DNA of 64,000 nt from Sphaerolaimus hirsutus (Eukaryota; Nematoda; Chromadorea; Monhysterida; Sphaerolaimidae): NCBI GenBank assembly GCA_964036195.1, contig OZ038453.1, positions 25,258,352 to 25,322,351 of the forward strand. Reading direction: 5' to 3'. Below, one piece after another: positions 25,070 to 35,605 of this stretch (positions are counted from its first letter, which is position 1; each line of letters starts with the position of its first letter). The position numbers and the translations under genes are program-made. The notes below the pieces were generated by a model. That model did not search any database and was not told the origin of the DNA. It worked only from the letters and a program-made list of their open reading frames with translations.

Positions 25070-28000
25070 CTGCATGAACAGGGGTGAAAATAGTATTCGT
25101 GGTCATCACTCTACCCCCGGGGGTGGGGGGTATTTCGAGGGGGGGGCGGTTTTTTGTTTCACAGGAAATTTTTTGAAATCATAGTACAAAATCGTGGTTT
25201 GTGATGTGCGCTGGGCAGGGTTGGTTTTATAAAAATTCATTTTAGTAAAATTGTATAAAAAATTGTATAAAAATTTTATTTTTATTTTATTCTTGTTTCA
25301 TTTTATTTTTTATTATTCACAAAAGTCATTAATAAAATAAAATGAATGACACATTTTACAAAAATTTTACAAAAAATCAGAATCATGCATGCAAGGCCAG
25401 AAAATTTTTAATTTAGACCTATACATGAAAAACGTGTGACAAATTTTTCCCTTACTTTTCAAAAGTAAGTATTGTCTGTTGTTTTAAGGGGTTTAACCGA
25501 AATCGTCATACCAATGCTTTTGCCACCACACCACAGGCAGACATCAACATGCATTCCCCCCACCCCACTCACTTTGACAGAGTCGTTCAACCAGGACTGG
25601 TGTGCAGGGCAACCGTGCGCCGCATTGAGATGGATGTCGAAACTAATCGTGTCATAAATATAGACACCACAATGCCAGCACTTGTAATAAATGGGTTCCT
25701 GCGGCTTGGGAACGTGCCGGTGCCTAGTAGTACTACCAGACCCTGTAAATTGACGTGTAATATGTCAAATGTCATGCAAAATGTCAAAATTCGTGTAAAA
25801 ATACCCTGGGAAAGGTAAACATACGTAGCCTTTTCCAGGGCATTTTCCAGGCCGTTTGACACTGCATGACATTTAACAAAAATTACAGGGCGATTTACAG
25901 GGTATGGGAGTGCCACCTGTACCACTTATGGATATCATACAGTGTTGGGCTAAGGTTGTCCCAGCTAATGCCACATGAGCATACGTGTTCGTAATCGTAT
26001 ACGACAACGGTGAGCTCATCCATTTTGCGAGAATTATTTTTGCGAATTCCTGTGAATAGAACATCTAAGTTGACAGTGAGTCGTATTCTATGTTTTGGGA
26101 ATTGCGAATGGGAATTCTAATAGTGATGTGATGATGGAATGGCTCTGGCGCCATTTGAGGGCGCCAAAGGGCACAGCGCCATGGCGGCATTGGCGCTTGT
26201 CTCCCCTTATTCTGTGGCACCACTGGCGTCTGTCAGCCACTTTCGATTGGCGCTTGGCGCATTTTTTGCATTGCCCCATTACATCACAATGACGTTTTTG
26301 TTTTTTTTCCACATAAAAATTTATTGGAAAAATTGGTGCCTGGCGCGGCGCGTACATTCCGAATCCGAATGACGCCCTTTTTCTGTGGCGCCCTTGGCGC
26401 TCATCGCCCAATTTCAGAAATGGCGTCATTGACCTATTTTGGCTCATTTCCATCACTGGGGTCTAATTCAAGGATGTTCGGTATCGGTAATACACTTCGA
26501 AAAATGTCAATTCCCAAATATAGAATCACTCGTATTTGATACACGGTATTGAAAACAATCAAATAAGGAAAATATCGATATTATAAATAATAGCACCATA
26601 ATTAGGCGCGAGGGACATGGAAATGACCCGATAGATATTATTTAACAATTGATTTCAACATTTGCCATGGACAGATTTATTTTAATACGGCTCATTACAT
26701 ATAAATGTAAGGAAAATTTCAAACTAATATGTGTCAAAAACCAGCAAAAACAGTGCTAAGTCAGTGCCAACGCAAAAAAACATAATCCTGGGGCCAGTTC
26801 CGCAAGTGGAAAAGTTAAGAGTTAAAAGTGAAGAGTTGAGTAAAATGACAAACGATTTTACTCAACTCTTAACTTTTAACTTTACTCTTAACTTATCATT
26901 TATCATTTCACTCAACTCTTAACTTTTAACTCTTAACTTTTCCACTTGCGGAACCGGCACCAGGGCCCAGGCTAGTCATGTAAAAAGGCACTCGGGGAAA
27001 TGGCACCGCACCGCCCACCGGTGCACCAATCCCGCCCGGTACCCCGGTGCCTTTCCATCACTAAACCTGGCATTTCAGACTCAGAGGTTGTACACATTTT
27101 TTTCAATACGCTCTAATTGGATGTGCCAAACTACATGTCAAACTACCGTATTTGCTTGAATAATCCCTCTGGGGGATTATCATTTCGTCAGACTTTTTGA
27201 GGGGGGAACTAATCGAGGGGGGGGGGGAATTATTCGAGGGGGGGATTATTATTTCGTCAACAATTTCAACCATGTTTCTATCAACTCATTTGATGAAATA
27301 TGCTTTATTCACACAAAAACGTGCTATTTTTGTTCAAATTGGGCACAATAAATAGAGCAAATCTTGTAAGGGGGGGATTATTCGAGGGGGGGAATAATTA
27401 TTTCCTCACTCGTCTTACAGGGGGGAATTATTCGATGGGGGTAATTATTCAAGGGGGGGTATTATTCAAGCAAATACGGTACATACCGTATGGGATTATT
27501 CGAGGGGGGAATTATTTTTTCGTCAACAATTTCAACAATGTTTCTATCAACTCATTTGATGAAATATGCTTTATTCACACACAACGTGCCATTTTTGTTC
27601 AAATTGGGCACAGTAAATTGAGCAAATCTCTTAAGGGGGGGGGGATTATTCAAAGGGGGGGAACTATTCAAGCAAAAACGGTAGTTTATGTCACTGAGTA
27701 AATGACATTGTACAAGACATTTTGAACAGCCTTCAAAGTGACCACACGAGTTTTTATGAGAAATACCCAAACTAAGAACTGAGGAATACCCATACACAAA
27801 ATCAAGACAACACTTAGGCATTAGCGCATAGCAATAAACATTTCAATGTCTGTACCTCTTCCTAAGTCCACATCCGCATTCACACATTTTCGCACCATGC
27901 AGATTTCTCATCATTTTCTTAAAGTTGGCGTTGGAAAGCCCGCTGTGTGCCCGCATCGCAGGAAACACCGCGCGATCCATGGCCTCGAGTTCGGATGGCC

Positions 28001-29684
28001 TGCGGGGCAAGGGAAGGGGGCTGAGGTGAGCTCAATGTAAAATTGAATGGATGGAAATACATATGGCTGTGATGTAAAGTGGCAGCCATTAAAACATCAT
28101 ATTCATTGCAAAACATGATGTATGTACCTTATTACACACACACGGGGGTGTCGAGTGGGGTTTATTTTTCTCCCAGCTCGCGCAGACCTGAGGTATTTCG
28201 AAGGGGACTTAATTCAAGTGGTATTTGGAGCAAAAACGGTAACGTATTGCTCTTATAAAAAAGCTTCTGTTATGATATACCTGCTAAAATAGTGTCTTAT
28301 TGTTGGCGCCATTTTGGCGCCCGGCGCCATTTTATTCTGGGGCCCTTTAGCGCCCGGCGCCATTTTCCTTGGCGCCCGGCGCCATTTTCCTTGGCGCCCG
28401 GCGCCGTTATTTTGAATGACACCAGGGGGCCATTGGCGCCTGGCGCTATTTTTCCTGGCGCTTTTCCATAACTAGTCCCCACACCACTGACAGCTGATTG
28501 TCAAAAATGTACAAAAACGAGTTGCCTCACTTGAAGAACTTTCTCATGCTATCGGCGAGCGATACCAATATCCTGTACGCGCTGACCTGCCCGTTGACCG
28601 AGCCATGACCACCAGCCAAACGTTTTTTCCTGCAGGAAAAAGGGGTTTGGATCAGCTCATACAAATGCACAATGCATTTAATACAAATTCATTTAACGAG
28701 GTGACTCACTCAATCGCTCTGATCCTAGTGTCGAGGGAGCGCCGGTCTACTATCTGGATCACTTTGACCGCAACAGGCATCCTGCTAGTCAGTCTCATCA
28801 GGTACGCTTTGCCGTTGCACACTACAATCTGCGGTGGATATTCATATGATGGATATGAAAATGGCGCGATCTTAAAAGGTCAATCCCGATCCCTTTCCCA
28901 AAACTTTGAAAATCCAACAAGTTCGGCAAAAACGTGTATACCGTATTTACTCGAATAATGCCCCCCACTTGAATAATTCCCCCCTCGAATAATTCCCCCA
29001 CTTGAATAGTTCCCCCCCCCCAATGACGGAAGGTAGACAATGCACATTCTTTTAACAAAAAAACAATCCATGAAGTCAAAGCATGCAAAAGATCTGTACT
29101 TTGAATCATGGAATGGAAATGTGGTACATCGGAGTGTAAAGCTGCAATGTTAGGTATGTGCAGTTCCAATGGAAACAGGGCATACATGTGTATGTAATGT
29201 GATAAAAACATGCTTAAAAATTGTGTCGAAATAATAATCCCCCTACTTGAATAATTCCCCCCTCAAAAATGTCTGACGAAAAAATAATTCCCCGGGGGAA
29301 TTATTCGAGTAAATACGGTATTTGAATGTTTTCAAAAATTACAATCCCGAAAAAATACCCAACAATCCCAATTCCGAAGGGTCAATCCAGATCCAGAAAT
29401 ATAAAATAGCAATCCCGATCCCGAAAAGTCAATCACGTCAAGAACACACGTCACAAACATGATCAAACAATCACCTTAAGGAAGCCTCAAACTTAGCTAA
29501 ATAAACCAACCGAATCATCCGCATTGATCTCGTAAATGTGTCCGTGGCCTGGAAGATATTTATCGGTAGAGTAATCGGGCGGGAGAGAGCTCAGAAACTG
29601 GATCATCGGCTCCAAGGGGGAAAGCTCGTTGACCGTCCCAGACATGATGTTGATGCTGAACGATTGACCTTGATGCTGATGCTG
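24941..29684 (-). CDS. C2H2-type zinc-finger protein gene, seven exons
   Basis: Minus-strand gene with exons 29684-29511, 28828-28710, 28629-28531, 27999-27896, 26049-25917, 25723-25573 and 25069-24941, all phase-compatible, giving about 290 residues. The N-terminal half has no recognised domain. Two zinc fingers follow: a variant (C-x-C, then H-x4-H: CSCGISWDN and DIHKWYRH) and a regular C-x2-C-x12-H-x4-H finger (YKCWHC to HLNAAH). A Cys/His cluster (CALCGKCCNGH) lies near the end. A nucleic-acid-binding role is inferred from the fingers only. The start codon is either ATG at 29,645 in the first listed exon or in an unseen upstream exon. The stop is TAA at 24,943-24,941; a donor at 24,978 could instead extend the gene. 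One intron is exactly a family B transposon. Confidence 0.78.
25100..25185. repeat. Family A fragment
   Basis: TATTTCGAGGGGGGGCGG block with no opposite end; lies just upstream of the last zinc-finger exon, in its intron. Confidence 0.6.
25573..25723 (-). CDS. Zinc-finger gene exon 6: canonical C2H2 finger
   Basis: Acceptor ACTACTAG|G, donor GTCAAA|GTGAGT. It completes finger 1 (His) and holds a full C-x2-C-x12-H-x4-H finger at YKCWHC to HLNAAH. Confidence 0.85.
25724..25916 (-). mobile_element. Intron consisting of one family B element (introner-like)
   Basis: The whole 193-base intron between the two zinc-finger exons is a B element. Read on the minus strand it starts GTGGCACTCCCATACCCTG, ends ATTTACAGGGTCTGG plus a short ACTACTAG tail, and its two ends are inverted repeats. 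The flanking exons complete a zinc finger across the junction in phase, so the element is removed by splicing. Confidence 0.82.
25917..26049 (-). CDS. Zinc-finger gene exon 5: variant finger 1
   Basis: Acceptor CTATTCACAG|GA, donor GGTACAG|GTGGCA; phases 1 and 2. It contains the variant finger C-x-C with the His pair completed across the next splice junction. The intron starting here is a family B element. Confidence 0.82.
26120..26455. mobile_element. Family C element
   Basis: TAGTGATGTGATGATGG at left, CATTTCCATCACT at right, GGCGCC/GGCGCTTGGCGC arrays between. Lies in an intron of the zinc-finger gene. Confidence 0.75.
26790..26966. mobile_element. Family L inverted-repeat element
   Basis: GGGGCCAGTTCCGCAAGTGG to its inverse at 26,940-26,964; the stem is built from AACTCTTAACTTTTAAC repeats. 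Confidence 0.75.
27144..27685. mobile_element. Two adjacent family A elements (TTGAATAATCCC subtype)
   Basis: TACCGTATTTGCTTGAATAA and inverse CAAATACGGTA, then TACCGTATGGGATTATTCG to CAAAAACGGTA. The two share a 100-base inner block (TTTCAACAATGTTTCTATC) and iterated ATTATTCGAGGGGGG words. Confidence 0.78.
27896..27999 (-). CDS. Zinc-finger gene exon 4
   Basis: Acceptor CTTGCCCCGCAG|G, donor CTGCATG|GTGCGA; phases 2 and 1. Helical sequence with FKKMMRNLHG, similar to the helix half of a zinc finger, though no Cys pair precedes it. Confidence 0.72.
28303..28475. mobile_element. Family C element, short
   Basis: Arrays of GGCGCCCGGCGCCATTTT ending in GGCGCTTTTCCATAACTA. Sits in intron 3 of the zinc-finger gene. 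Confidence 0.72.
28531..28629 (-). CDS. Zinc-finger gene exon 3
   Basis: Strong acceptor CCCTTTTTCCTGCAG|G and donor TTCAA|GTGAGG; phases 2 and 2. It encodes KKRLAGGHGSVNG and a helix-like segment (LVSLADSMRKFF). Confidence 0.75.
28710..28828 (-). CDS. Zinc-finger gene exon 2
   Basis: Acceptor ATCCACCGCAG|ATT, donor ATTGA|GTGAGT, phase 0 in and 2 out. It encodes a basic/hydrophobic segment (VVCNGKAYLMRLTSR). Intron 1 before it holds a complete family A element. Confidence 0.72.
28938..29321. mobile_element. Family A element in the first intron of the zinc-finger gene
   Basis: TACCGTATTTACTCGAATAA to the inverse GTAAATACGGTA with iterated TTGAATAATTCCCCC blocks. Confidence 0.8.
29511..29684 (-). 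CDS. Zinc-finger gene exon 1 (N-terminal)
   Basis: Acceptor ATTCACTTTCAG|CAG and donor GATTCG|GTTGGT, 58 codons in phase 0. A His/Gln-rich start precedes an in-frame ATG at 29,645. The sequence after it (LSPLEPMIQFLSSLPPD) looks like ordinary coding DNA. Confidence 0.72.
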
Positions 29685-30045
29685 CTGAAAGTGAATTATT
29701 GTAAAAGTGATTTCGCGTCGCAGACAAAATTAGACATCATACATAAAACAAGACATCATACGTGGTGCGATTCTTTTGAACAATGATTCATAAATGTATC
29801 AATTATATGACATCATTTTTAGCTTCGTGGAGAGAAATAAAAATTTTCTTGAATTACAAAAAATAGAGACTAGCTATGAAACCTTTTTGTGTAAATATTT
29901 GAGCTGATTTGATGCTGCCAGAAAATTTTTTAACTTCATTGCTCATTTCTGTAATGAGAAACAACACAAAGAAACATAACTCCAGCTCTGTACGAGTGTT
30001 TATGTGTGCGAAAACTTTCGAGCGTCATTTTCGAGCGTCAATTCA

Positions 30046-30123
30046 GGGCCCCTTCGGACTTTGAGAAGATTACCGAGGCGATTAACGCCAACTCGCTGCC
30101 GGAAAAGGACCACGCATATTGGG
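30046..30123 (+). CDS. Exon-like fragment upstream of the membrane-anchored gene
   Basis: After acceptor GTCAATTCAG| an open frame encodes PSDFEKITEAINANSLPEKD and ends TGG GCT TGA. Composition is coding-like against AT-rich surroundings. A stretch of about 40 bases from it recurs at 30,366-30,412 and inverted at 30,421-30,462, so part of it has been copied within a rearranged region. It may be a first exon of the next gene or a remnant. Confidence 0.4.
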
Positions 30124-30317
30124 CTTGAGATTTGCATGTTTGGTTTATTGGTGTGAAAAAGCTGGCAGGGTGTCCAAAAACAGGGCGCCGACGTTTTTCA
30201 CACCAATAAACCCAACTGCAAATTTTAGGCTGTAAACAAAATTCGGTAAAGAAGTCTATCTATATACTATCTTTCTATCTACCTATCTACCTAATATCTA
30301 TACCAATATCTATATCG

Positions 30318-30372
30318 ATTGCTACGCGCTGCAGCTGGCGTTTGACATCGCCACCATTCGATACTCTTAATT
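30318..30372 (+). pseudogene. Possible exon fragment
   Basis: A GC-rich island reading DCYALQLAFDIATIRYS then stop, between a TATC microsatellite and a copy of the 30,080 sequence. It looks like coding sequence but has no good donor site. Presumed to be a displaced piece of a neighbouring gene. Confidence 0.3.
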
Positions 30373-30563
30373 GCCAACTCGCTGCCGGAAAGCACCACGC
30401 ATATTGGGCTTGAGATTGAAATATAAATCTCAAGCCCAGTATGCGTGGTCCTTTCCGGCAGATATAAATATATTTATATTTGCTTATAGATATACTCGGC
30501 GTACGTGATACTCTGCCCTCGCACTGATTTATGTCTCGTGTTCGAAGCGTGTTCGTGTTTCAG

Positions 30564-30737
30564 GAGGCGTCCACCAGCGGCGGCGCGGCGTCGACGGGCT
30601 CGGGTTCGGGGGCCAGAGAGAAAGAGAAGGACTACCCCGAAACGAGCGTGTTCCGGCTCAACACCAAGTTTACCAAGCCGCGCGTCAAGATCGACTTGAC
30701 CAAGGTGGTCATCAGCACCGACCAGCGCGTCGAGCAG
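30564..30737 (+). CDS. Membrane-anchored gene, exon 1 of model
   Basis: Acceptor TTCGTGTTTCAG|GAG, donor GAGCAG|GTCAGC, 58 codons, phase 0. GC-rich and strongly codon-biased, encoding a Gly/Ser/Ala stretch then FRLNTKFTKPRVKIDLTKVV. A family J fragment lies directly upstream of the acceptor. Confidence 0.75.
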
Positions 30738-33700
30738 GTCAGCGTTCGGTTTGTTGTCTTTGGCGTTCGGTTTGTTGTCTTCAGCGTTCGGTTTGGTTTG
30801 TTGTCTGGTACTGGCCCGGCAAATTGGAACATTCCTTTCACTGTGCAGCGGAAGTGTCCTAATGTGTAAAAATACTGGGCGTGAGCATGACATTCAAAAA
30901 ATTTGTCTGACATTATATTGCGTCTCGACATTGGGTGGGTGTATTTTTTGGGGTGAGAGGGTTACCCGACTGCAACATTGGTATTATACTCTAGTTGAGA
31001 GCGGAAATGTCCGAAGTTGAAAAATCTGTTTTATACGTATGAATTTACTGGAATGAATAATTTTTAATCTCGGTCGTCCCGGTCTTCTCATTCCTGTAAA
31101 CTCAAATGCGCCAGACAGATCCATCAGCCTTGGCAGTTTGCCACCGTCAACTAGTTCGCGTATCATCAATGTCCGTTCACCCAATGTGTGTTGACCAATG
31201 AGCAACCTCTGTCCGTGTCGCAGGAGAGCGTGGAGAAACGAAGGACGCAACGAAAAGAAGAAACAATGTGTACCACTACATTGCCTGAGCCGACCAACCA
31301 GACAACCCCCAATTTTTGATTGAAACTGGTACCATTCACAGACACTGTAAAATGACTTGTAAAATGTAAAATGACACTGTAAAATGACATTGTGTGTAGG
31401 CAGGCATGGTTGGCTGATGTTTTTTTAAAAACGTTTTTATTTAAAAAAACGTGTTTTTTAAAACATGGCTTCCGAATTTTTTTTTTAAAAACATCGACCG
31501 AAATTTTTAGTACTAAGCACTAGGTATTTTGCAAAATTTTTGCGTGCAAGCGCGCAATTTCACACCCAAATTGACATTGGTGGTTGTTTTCATTGGTTTT
31601 GTGGCATTTTTAGTATCAAAGTATCCATTTTTATATGCTACCATGGGTTAATAAGCTGTCATATGTCGGTGTAGTATATAATATTGAGGTAATGTGCTTC
31701 CATATACCTCCACAGAGTGTAACTTCACTCCCAAAGTAACAACCTCCTTTTTTAACCTTGTTTCATCACTATTCCGTGCCAAACTTAACCTGAAGTCACG
31801 AACATTCGACTATAACATATATAACATCACCGAGTATTGCCACTGTCTGATATACCTATATATGTTGACACAAGGTCATATCTGGGAGCGTTTAAAAAAA
31901 ACGTTTTTTTATTTAAATAAAACGTTTTTTATTAAAAAACACGTGTTTAAAAAAACATGGAGTTGAAAAAAAAACGTTTTTTTCAAACCCTTATTGTGTG
32001 TTAAAAGTCATGTGTCAAAAAAGTGTTGGAAGTCATGGAAAATATCAATTTTGATTTTAATTTGTCATGACGTTTTTCATTTTGACAATTGACATGACAT
32101 GCAAAACATTTTACATTTGACAGCGTGTTTACTGTTCAGGGTCTGTGAGTGGCACCTGGCTGTATTGATTGTTGAGTGGCTCACACTGTGTTCCCACATT
32201 GTTTCCAACTCCCAGACCCTGGAAAATGTAAAATGTCATGAAAAATGTCAAACCACCGGTAAAAAGTATTACGATGTGACATTTTATGAAACGTTGTACA
32301 TTACTTGACACATTACAGAGTCTGGGACTGGGAGTCGCACCTGATATGCATTTGCAAAATTCAATTTGCACTATCAGCACTGTCTTGCTATGTGCTATTT
32401 TGTCACATCTTTTTGTTGTTGTTTGTGTTGTTGTTGTGAGTGTAATTTGGTATGGTGTTTCTATTCGAATGAAATAAATTTTGTGCAATTCAAATGTGTT
32501 TGAATAAAATAAAATGTTGTCAATATTGTATTTTTGTTTATTTATGCTAACACTTGCTTGGTGGCATGTATTGTGCACTTATTGTTTAATTAATTTTTGC
32601 TTAGTTTTTTTTGCTAGGGACTAGGGTCCAAGCGTGATAACCATCCCGAGATCTCCTTCAGGCTAGATCCGGTTATCTAGTCAATAGTCAACCCTAACAT
32701 GTCTTTTTTGCACTGTGTGCTTTTTTGCACTGAACTGTGTTGTTCTAACATTCCTACACTAACAATTTCTGAAAATCTGCCATTTTGTCAAAGAAGCGAT
32801 AGTAAGAATGAAACTTGCATCTGACTGTGTTTTAGGTCTTTTTATGAATAATTGGTGAAAAAACATATTCCAATGCTGATATCAAAATTACAAAAAAAAA
32901 CAGCCGTAGCCCCTCAATCCCTGTCAGAAATCTGACAAAGTCAATACCATTTGAACCGTGTTCCCCATCCCTAATTTCCAAAGTCTTAATCCCCTATCCC
33001 GAAATCCCCCAAAAAAACTAGCTTGATGCCTAAAACTCTATCCCGCTTGAATCCTGGCGGTAGTCTCAAGACCTGTTAAGTGTCAAAAGTTCCAAAATAG
33101 GTACCTAGTGCATGTGTGCATTTGACACTTTACACGGCTTGGGATTGCCACCTAGTCTTAGTGCTAGTGGTGATAGTTAAATGGTGTGTCGTGTCGTGTG
33201 TAACAAATAACACCCCTATTTTCACAGTTTTTAGTTTCTACAACCAACAAGATCTCACCAGTCAAGTCACCAAAATGGTCAGAATCGCGCCCGTGAACTG
33301 GAACCAGCGTCAGGAAATGGGTGTTCTAGTCAATGATGGTGCGTTTTGGTATTTGTGTGTGATGCCGTTTTTGTGTTGGTGTTTTTGGTGCGTATCCAGC
33401 ACAGCAAGTCAAGTGGGCTGCAATGCAACCCCTCGTCCCCCTTGGAAATACCGATTCACCAATACTGCGTATTGCACGTACGTAATTAGCTGCCCATAAG
33501 TGCCGCGAGTCAAGTAACTTATACCTTTTGATTTTGCCACTGTATACTTTGCATTCGCATCTAAACGTTACACGCTGACAGTTCACTGACAATAAGCTGA
33601 CATGCATTTGTTTACGGTTGTCAGCGTATGTCATCCGTCTGTCAGTGCACTGTCAGCGTATGTCATCGAGAATGCTTTGCATACAACATACAGCTGTCGG

Positions 33701-34738
33701 CTAGCTGCAGCATGCAGCAATTCAGCTGTCAGTAAGTTGATTGTATTTGTCACCAGCTCAAATGTTTTTTTGATGTTTTTCAAGCAAAGTGTCAGCAAAC
33801 TGTCAGCGTGTAACGTTTCACTGGAATTAACCTGCGGTGGCATGTGCAATTTGTTGTTACTTTTGTTGTGTAATAAGTTTTGTGCAACACTGCAATGCCG
33901 TGTGCAATGTGCAATGCGTAGGATCCCCCCCCCCCCGCCCCCCCTCCCTTGACGGGATGACACTTCAAAATGTCAGAATGCAGCTTTTCCTTTACATTTT
34001 TCATCGTTGCTCCGAAAATTTATTTTGAGTCCGAAAATGCTATTCCTGTAAATAATCCTCCAGCTGGTGGCAGCCTGGCGCAGCCGCTGAACCCGCCGCA
34101 GGGACGTCAGCAGGATGTATGTCTGGTGGTCGACCCACCAGCAAATAACCCAGACATACGTTTCCGGTTCAAGGACGTGGGCTGCAAAATTTCTACCACG
34201 CAGGTGAGTAGGTGAACACAGATCCGTACGCCGCTTTGCGCCATTTTATGACATTTGCGATTGGCGTTAGGGGTCGGAAAAGCGCCAAGGCGCTAGGCGC
34301 AAAAGTTCTGGCGCTTTTAACATCATCAGTTAAATGGTAAATTATTTTCAAAATGGCGTTTGCCTGAGCATTTTCCCACTTTCCACAGACTGCCATCGAG
34401 ATGGAGTGCGGCCGCGTCCACAGGCGATCGGAAATGGGTGTGGACATGAACAACAACAGCGGCTACGAATGCAGCTGCAGCACTGGGGTCGGTTTGGGTT
34501 TATTCTTTGTGTTTGGCTTTTTAACACATTTGGATTTTGGCTATCGGTAACACAAGATTTTCACTGTCAAATACCGATACTTATATGAATTTGGGATTAT
34601 GGTGATTAAGAGTAAAACCCATTTAAACTTATAAAATTTATCACAACGTATATTTTTTTTCAGGCCAAGGTGATCATTTGTTGTGTTACAATCGCGATCA
34701 CAATCTGCTTGATTTTTATCATTGTGATGAAAAAGTAA
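30564..34738 (+). CDS. Six-exon gene for a C-terminally membrane-anchored protein, family unknown
   Basis: Plus-strand model with exons 30564-30737, 31224-31267, 33235-33338, 34064-34203, 34389-34487 and 34664-34738; phases agree. The protein has a Gly/Ser/Ala-rich start, a basic region, a middle segment (PVNWNQRQEMGVLVND), a Pro/Asn-rich part, a Cys-containing part (YECSCSTG), and a final hydrophobic helix (VIICCVTIAITICLIFIIV) followed by MKK and stop. It is probably anchored by that helix, with most of the protein on one side of a membrane. No homologue was recognised. The upstream start exon is not placed. Exons 2 and 3 are the least certain: exon 2 could instead be a last exon ending at 31,319. 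Confidence 0.5.
31224..31267 (+). CDS. Membrane-anchored gene, exon 2 (3' end uncertain)
   Basis: Acceptor GTCCGTGTCGCAG|GAG in phase 0. It encodes ESVEKRRTQRKEET. Donor ACAAT|GTGTAC gives the phase needed for exon 3. Without it the frame runs on to a TGA at 31,317-31,319, which would make this a terminal exon. Confidence 0.5.
31327..33155. mobile_element. Cluster of family B copies and AAAACG hairpins in a large intron
   Basis: B copies or fragments at about 31,327-31,395, 31,985-32,150, 32,210-32,345 and 33,058-33,155, each with a CAGACCCTG or CTTGGGATTGCCACC type end. Two A/T homopolymer hairpins of the AAAACGTTTTT kind lie at about 31,415-31,480 and 31,895-31,990. Confidence 0.65.
33235..33338 (+). 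CDS. Membrane-anchored gene, exon 3
   Basis: Acceptor CACAGTTTTTAG|T (alternative at 33,228), donor GATG|GTGCGT. It encodes FYNQQDLTSQVTKMVRIAP and then NWNQRQEMGVLVND. Confidence 0.65.
33565..33818. mobile_element. CTGTCAG-repeat element
   Basis: Ends CGTTACACGCTGACAGTT and the inverse AACTGTCAGCGTGTAACG; the interior repeats CTGTCAGCGTATGTCA and CAGCTGTC words. Confidence 0.75.
34064..34203 (+). CDS. Membrane-anchored gene, exon 4
   Basis: Donor ACGCAG|GTGAGT is strong. Acceptor CCTCCAG|CT fits the phase; another at 33,981 also would. It encodes a Pro/Asn/Gln-rich stretch, then CLVVDPPANNPDIRFRFKDV. Confidence 0.7.
34389..34487 (+). CDS. Membrane-anchored gene, exon 5
   Basis: Acceptor CTTTCCACAG|ACT, 33 codons in phase 0, donor ACTGGG|GTCGGT. 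It encodes TAIEMECGRVHRRSEMG and the Cys pair in YECSCSTG. Confidence 0.7.
34664..34738 (+). CDS. Membrane-anchored gene, last exon: TM helix and stop
   Basis: Acceptor TATTTTTTTTCAG|GCC, then about 19 hydrophobic residues, MKK and TAA. The very short tail places nearly all of the protein before the membrane segment. Lys at the last two positions might act as a retrieval signal, but this is only inference. Confidence 0.75.
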   Translation, partial: AKVIICCVTIAITICLIFIIVMKK

Positions 34739-34909
34739 GATACCGTAATTGTGGACTAACATTCCAAAAGTTAAGGCTATGCTTTCTCGCTCAAACATGG
34801 CGCTGTTGACCAGCGCGTCAGACCTTTGCGATGTATAAAATTCGCAAAACTTTTGGAATGAAAGTCACCATTTACTTGAATATTCACCCTCAAAAAAGTG
34901 TTTGTATAC

Positions 34910-35067
34910 CGTATTTGCATGAATAATCACCACAGGTACAAGCGTGAAACTTTTACCCTCTTGATTATACCCAGGTGCCAGGTGATTAGTCAAGCAAATT
35001 GTACCCCGGGTGATTAGTCAAGCAAAATTATACCCCGGGTGATTATCTAATCAAGCAAATACGGTAC
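34910..35067. mobile_element. Family A element (GGTGATTA subtype)
   Basis: TACCGTATTTGCATGAATAA to the inverse GCAAATACGGTA, inside iterated CCCGGGTGATTAGTCAAGC. Confidence 0.8.
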
Positions 35068-35479
35068 ATTCTATAACTGTTTTTAACATGTCTTTTTGCC
35101 TCGATCTCCTTTTGAAGTTTCACTTAGCATAACGCTGTGATGACGATATTTGCACATGCACATTATACACCCCCCCCCCATGTTTGCCTGGGAGTTTGAG
35201 CTGGCAATCAGCATTTACAATACACAACAATACACAATGATTAACTGTAGCAAATATCGTCAAAACATTACATTACACCTCAACTCATATGCAACATAAT
35301 CCTCAATCTATGCAATATGGTGCTGTAACATTTCATGTTCTTTCATTGTTCTTTGTCCAAATCACGCACGCAGCTCTGTCTGTTGTTTTTTGCATGTATA
35401 TATGCATTGGCTGTACAGTTTTTCACGGGTTTTTTCAACTTCTAAAAAAGATATTATGTCAGATCCAGATGTATATCAG

Positions 35480-35605
35480 CAGGGACGTATCCAGGATAAT
35501 TTAGCCTGGTTTATGGTTCTCACAGCAATGGAATGGCGCCAGGTGTTTTTTGGTCATACACGCTTGTACCCCGCTCCCCCACACGCTGGATACGGCCCTG
35601 CCCTT
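35480..35605. mobile_element. Small hAT-like element, 126 bp
   Basis: CAGGGACGTATCCAGG at left and CTGGATACGGCCCTG near the right end; tatatcag occurs at 35,472-35,479 and 35,606-35,613 as a target duplication. Confidence 0.72.

Noticed and set aside
28605-28958. 117-codon plus-strand frame
   Set aside because: Shadow of two minus-strand zinc-finger gene exons that have proper splice sites and consistent phase.
31694-31966. 90-codon plus-strand frame
   Set aside because: Runs into an AAAACGTTTTT hairpin repeat; no domain or splice support.
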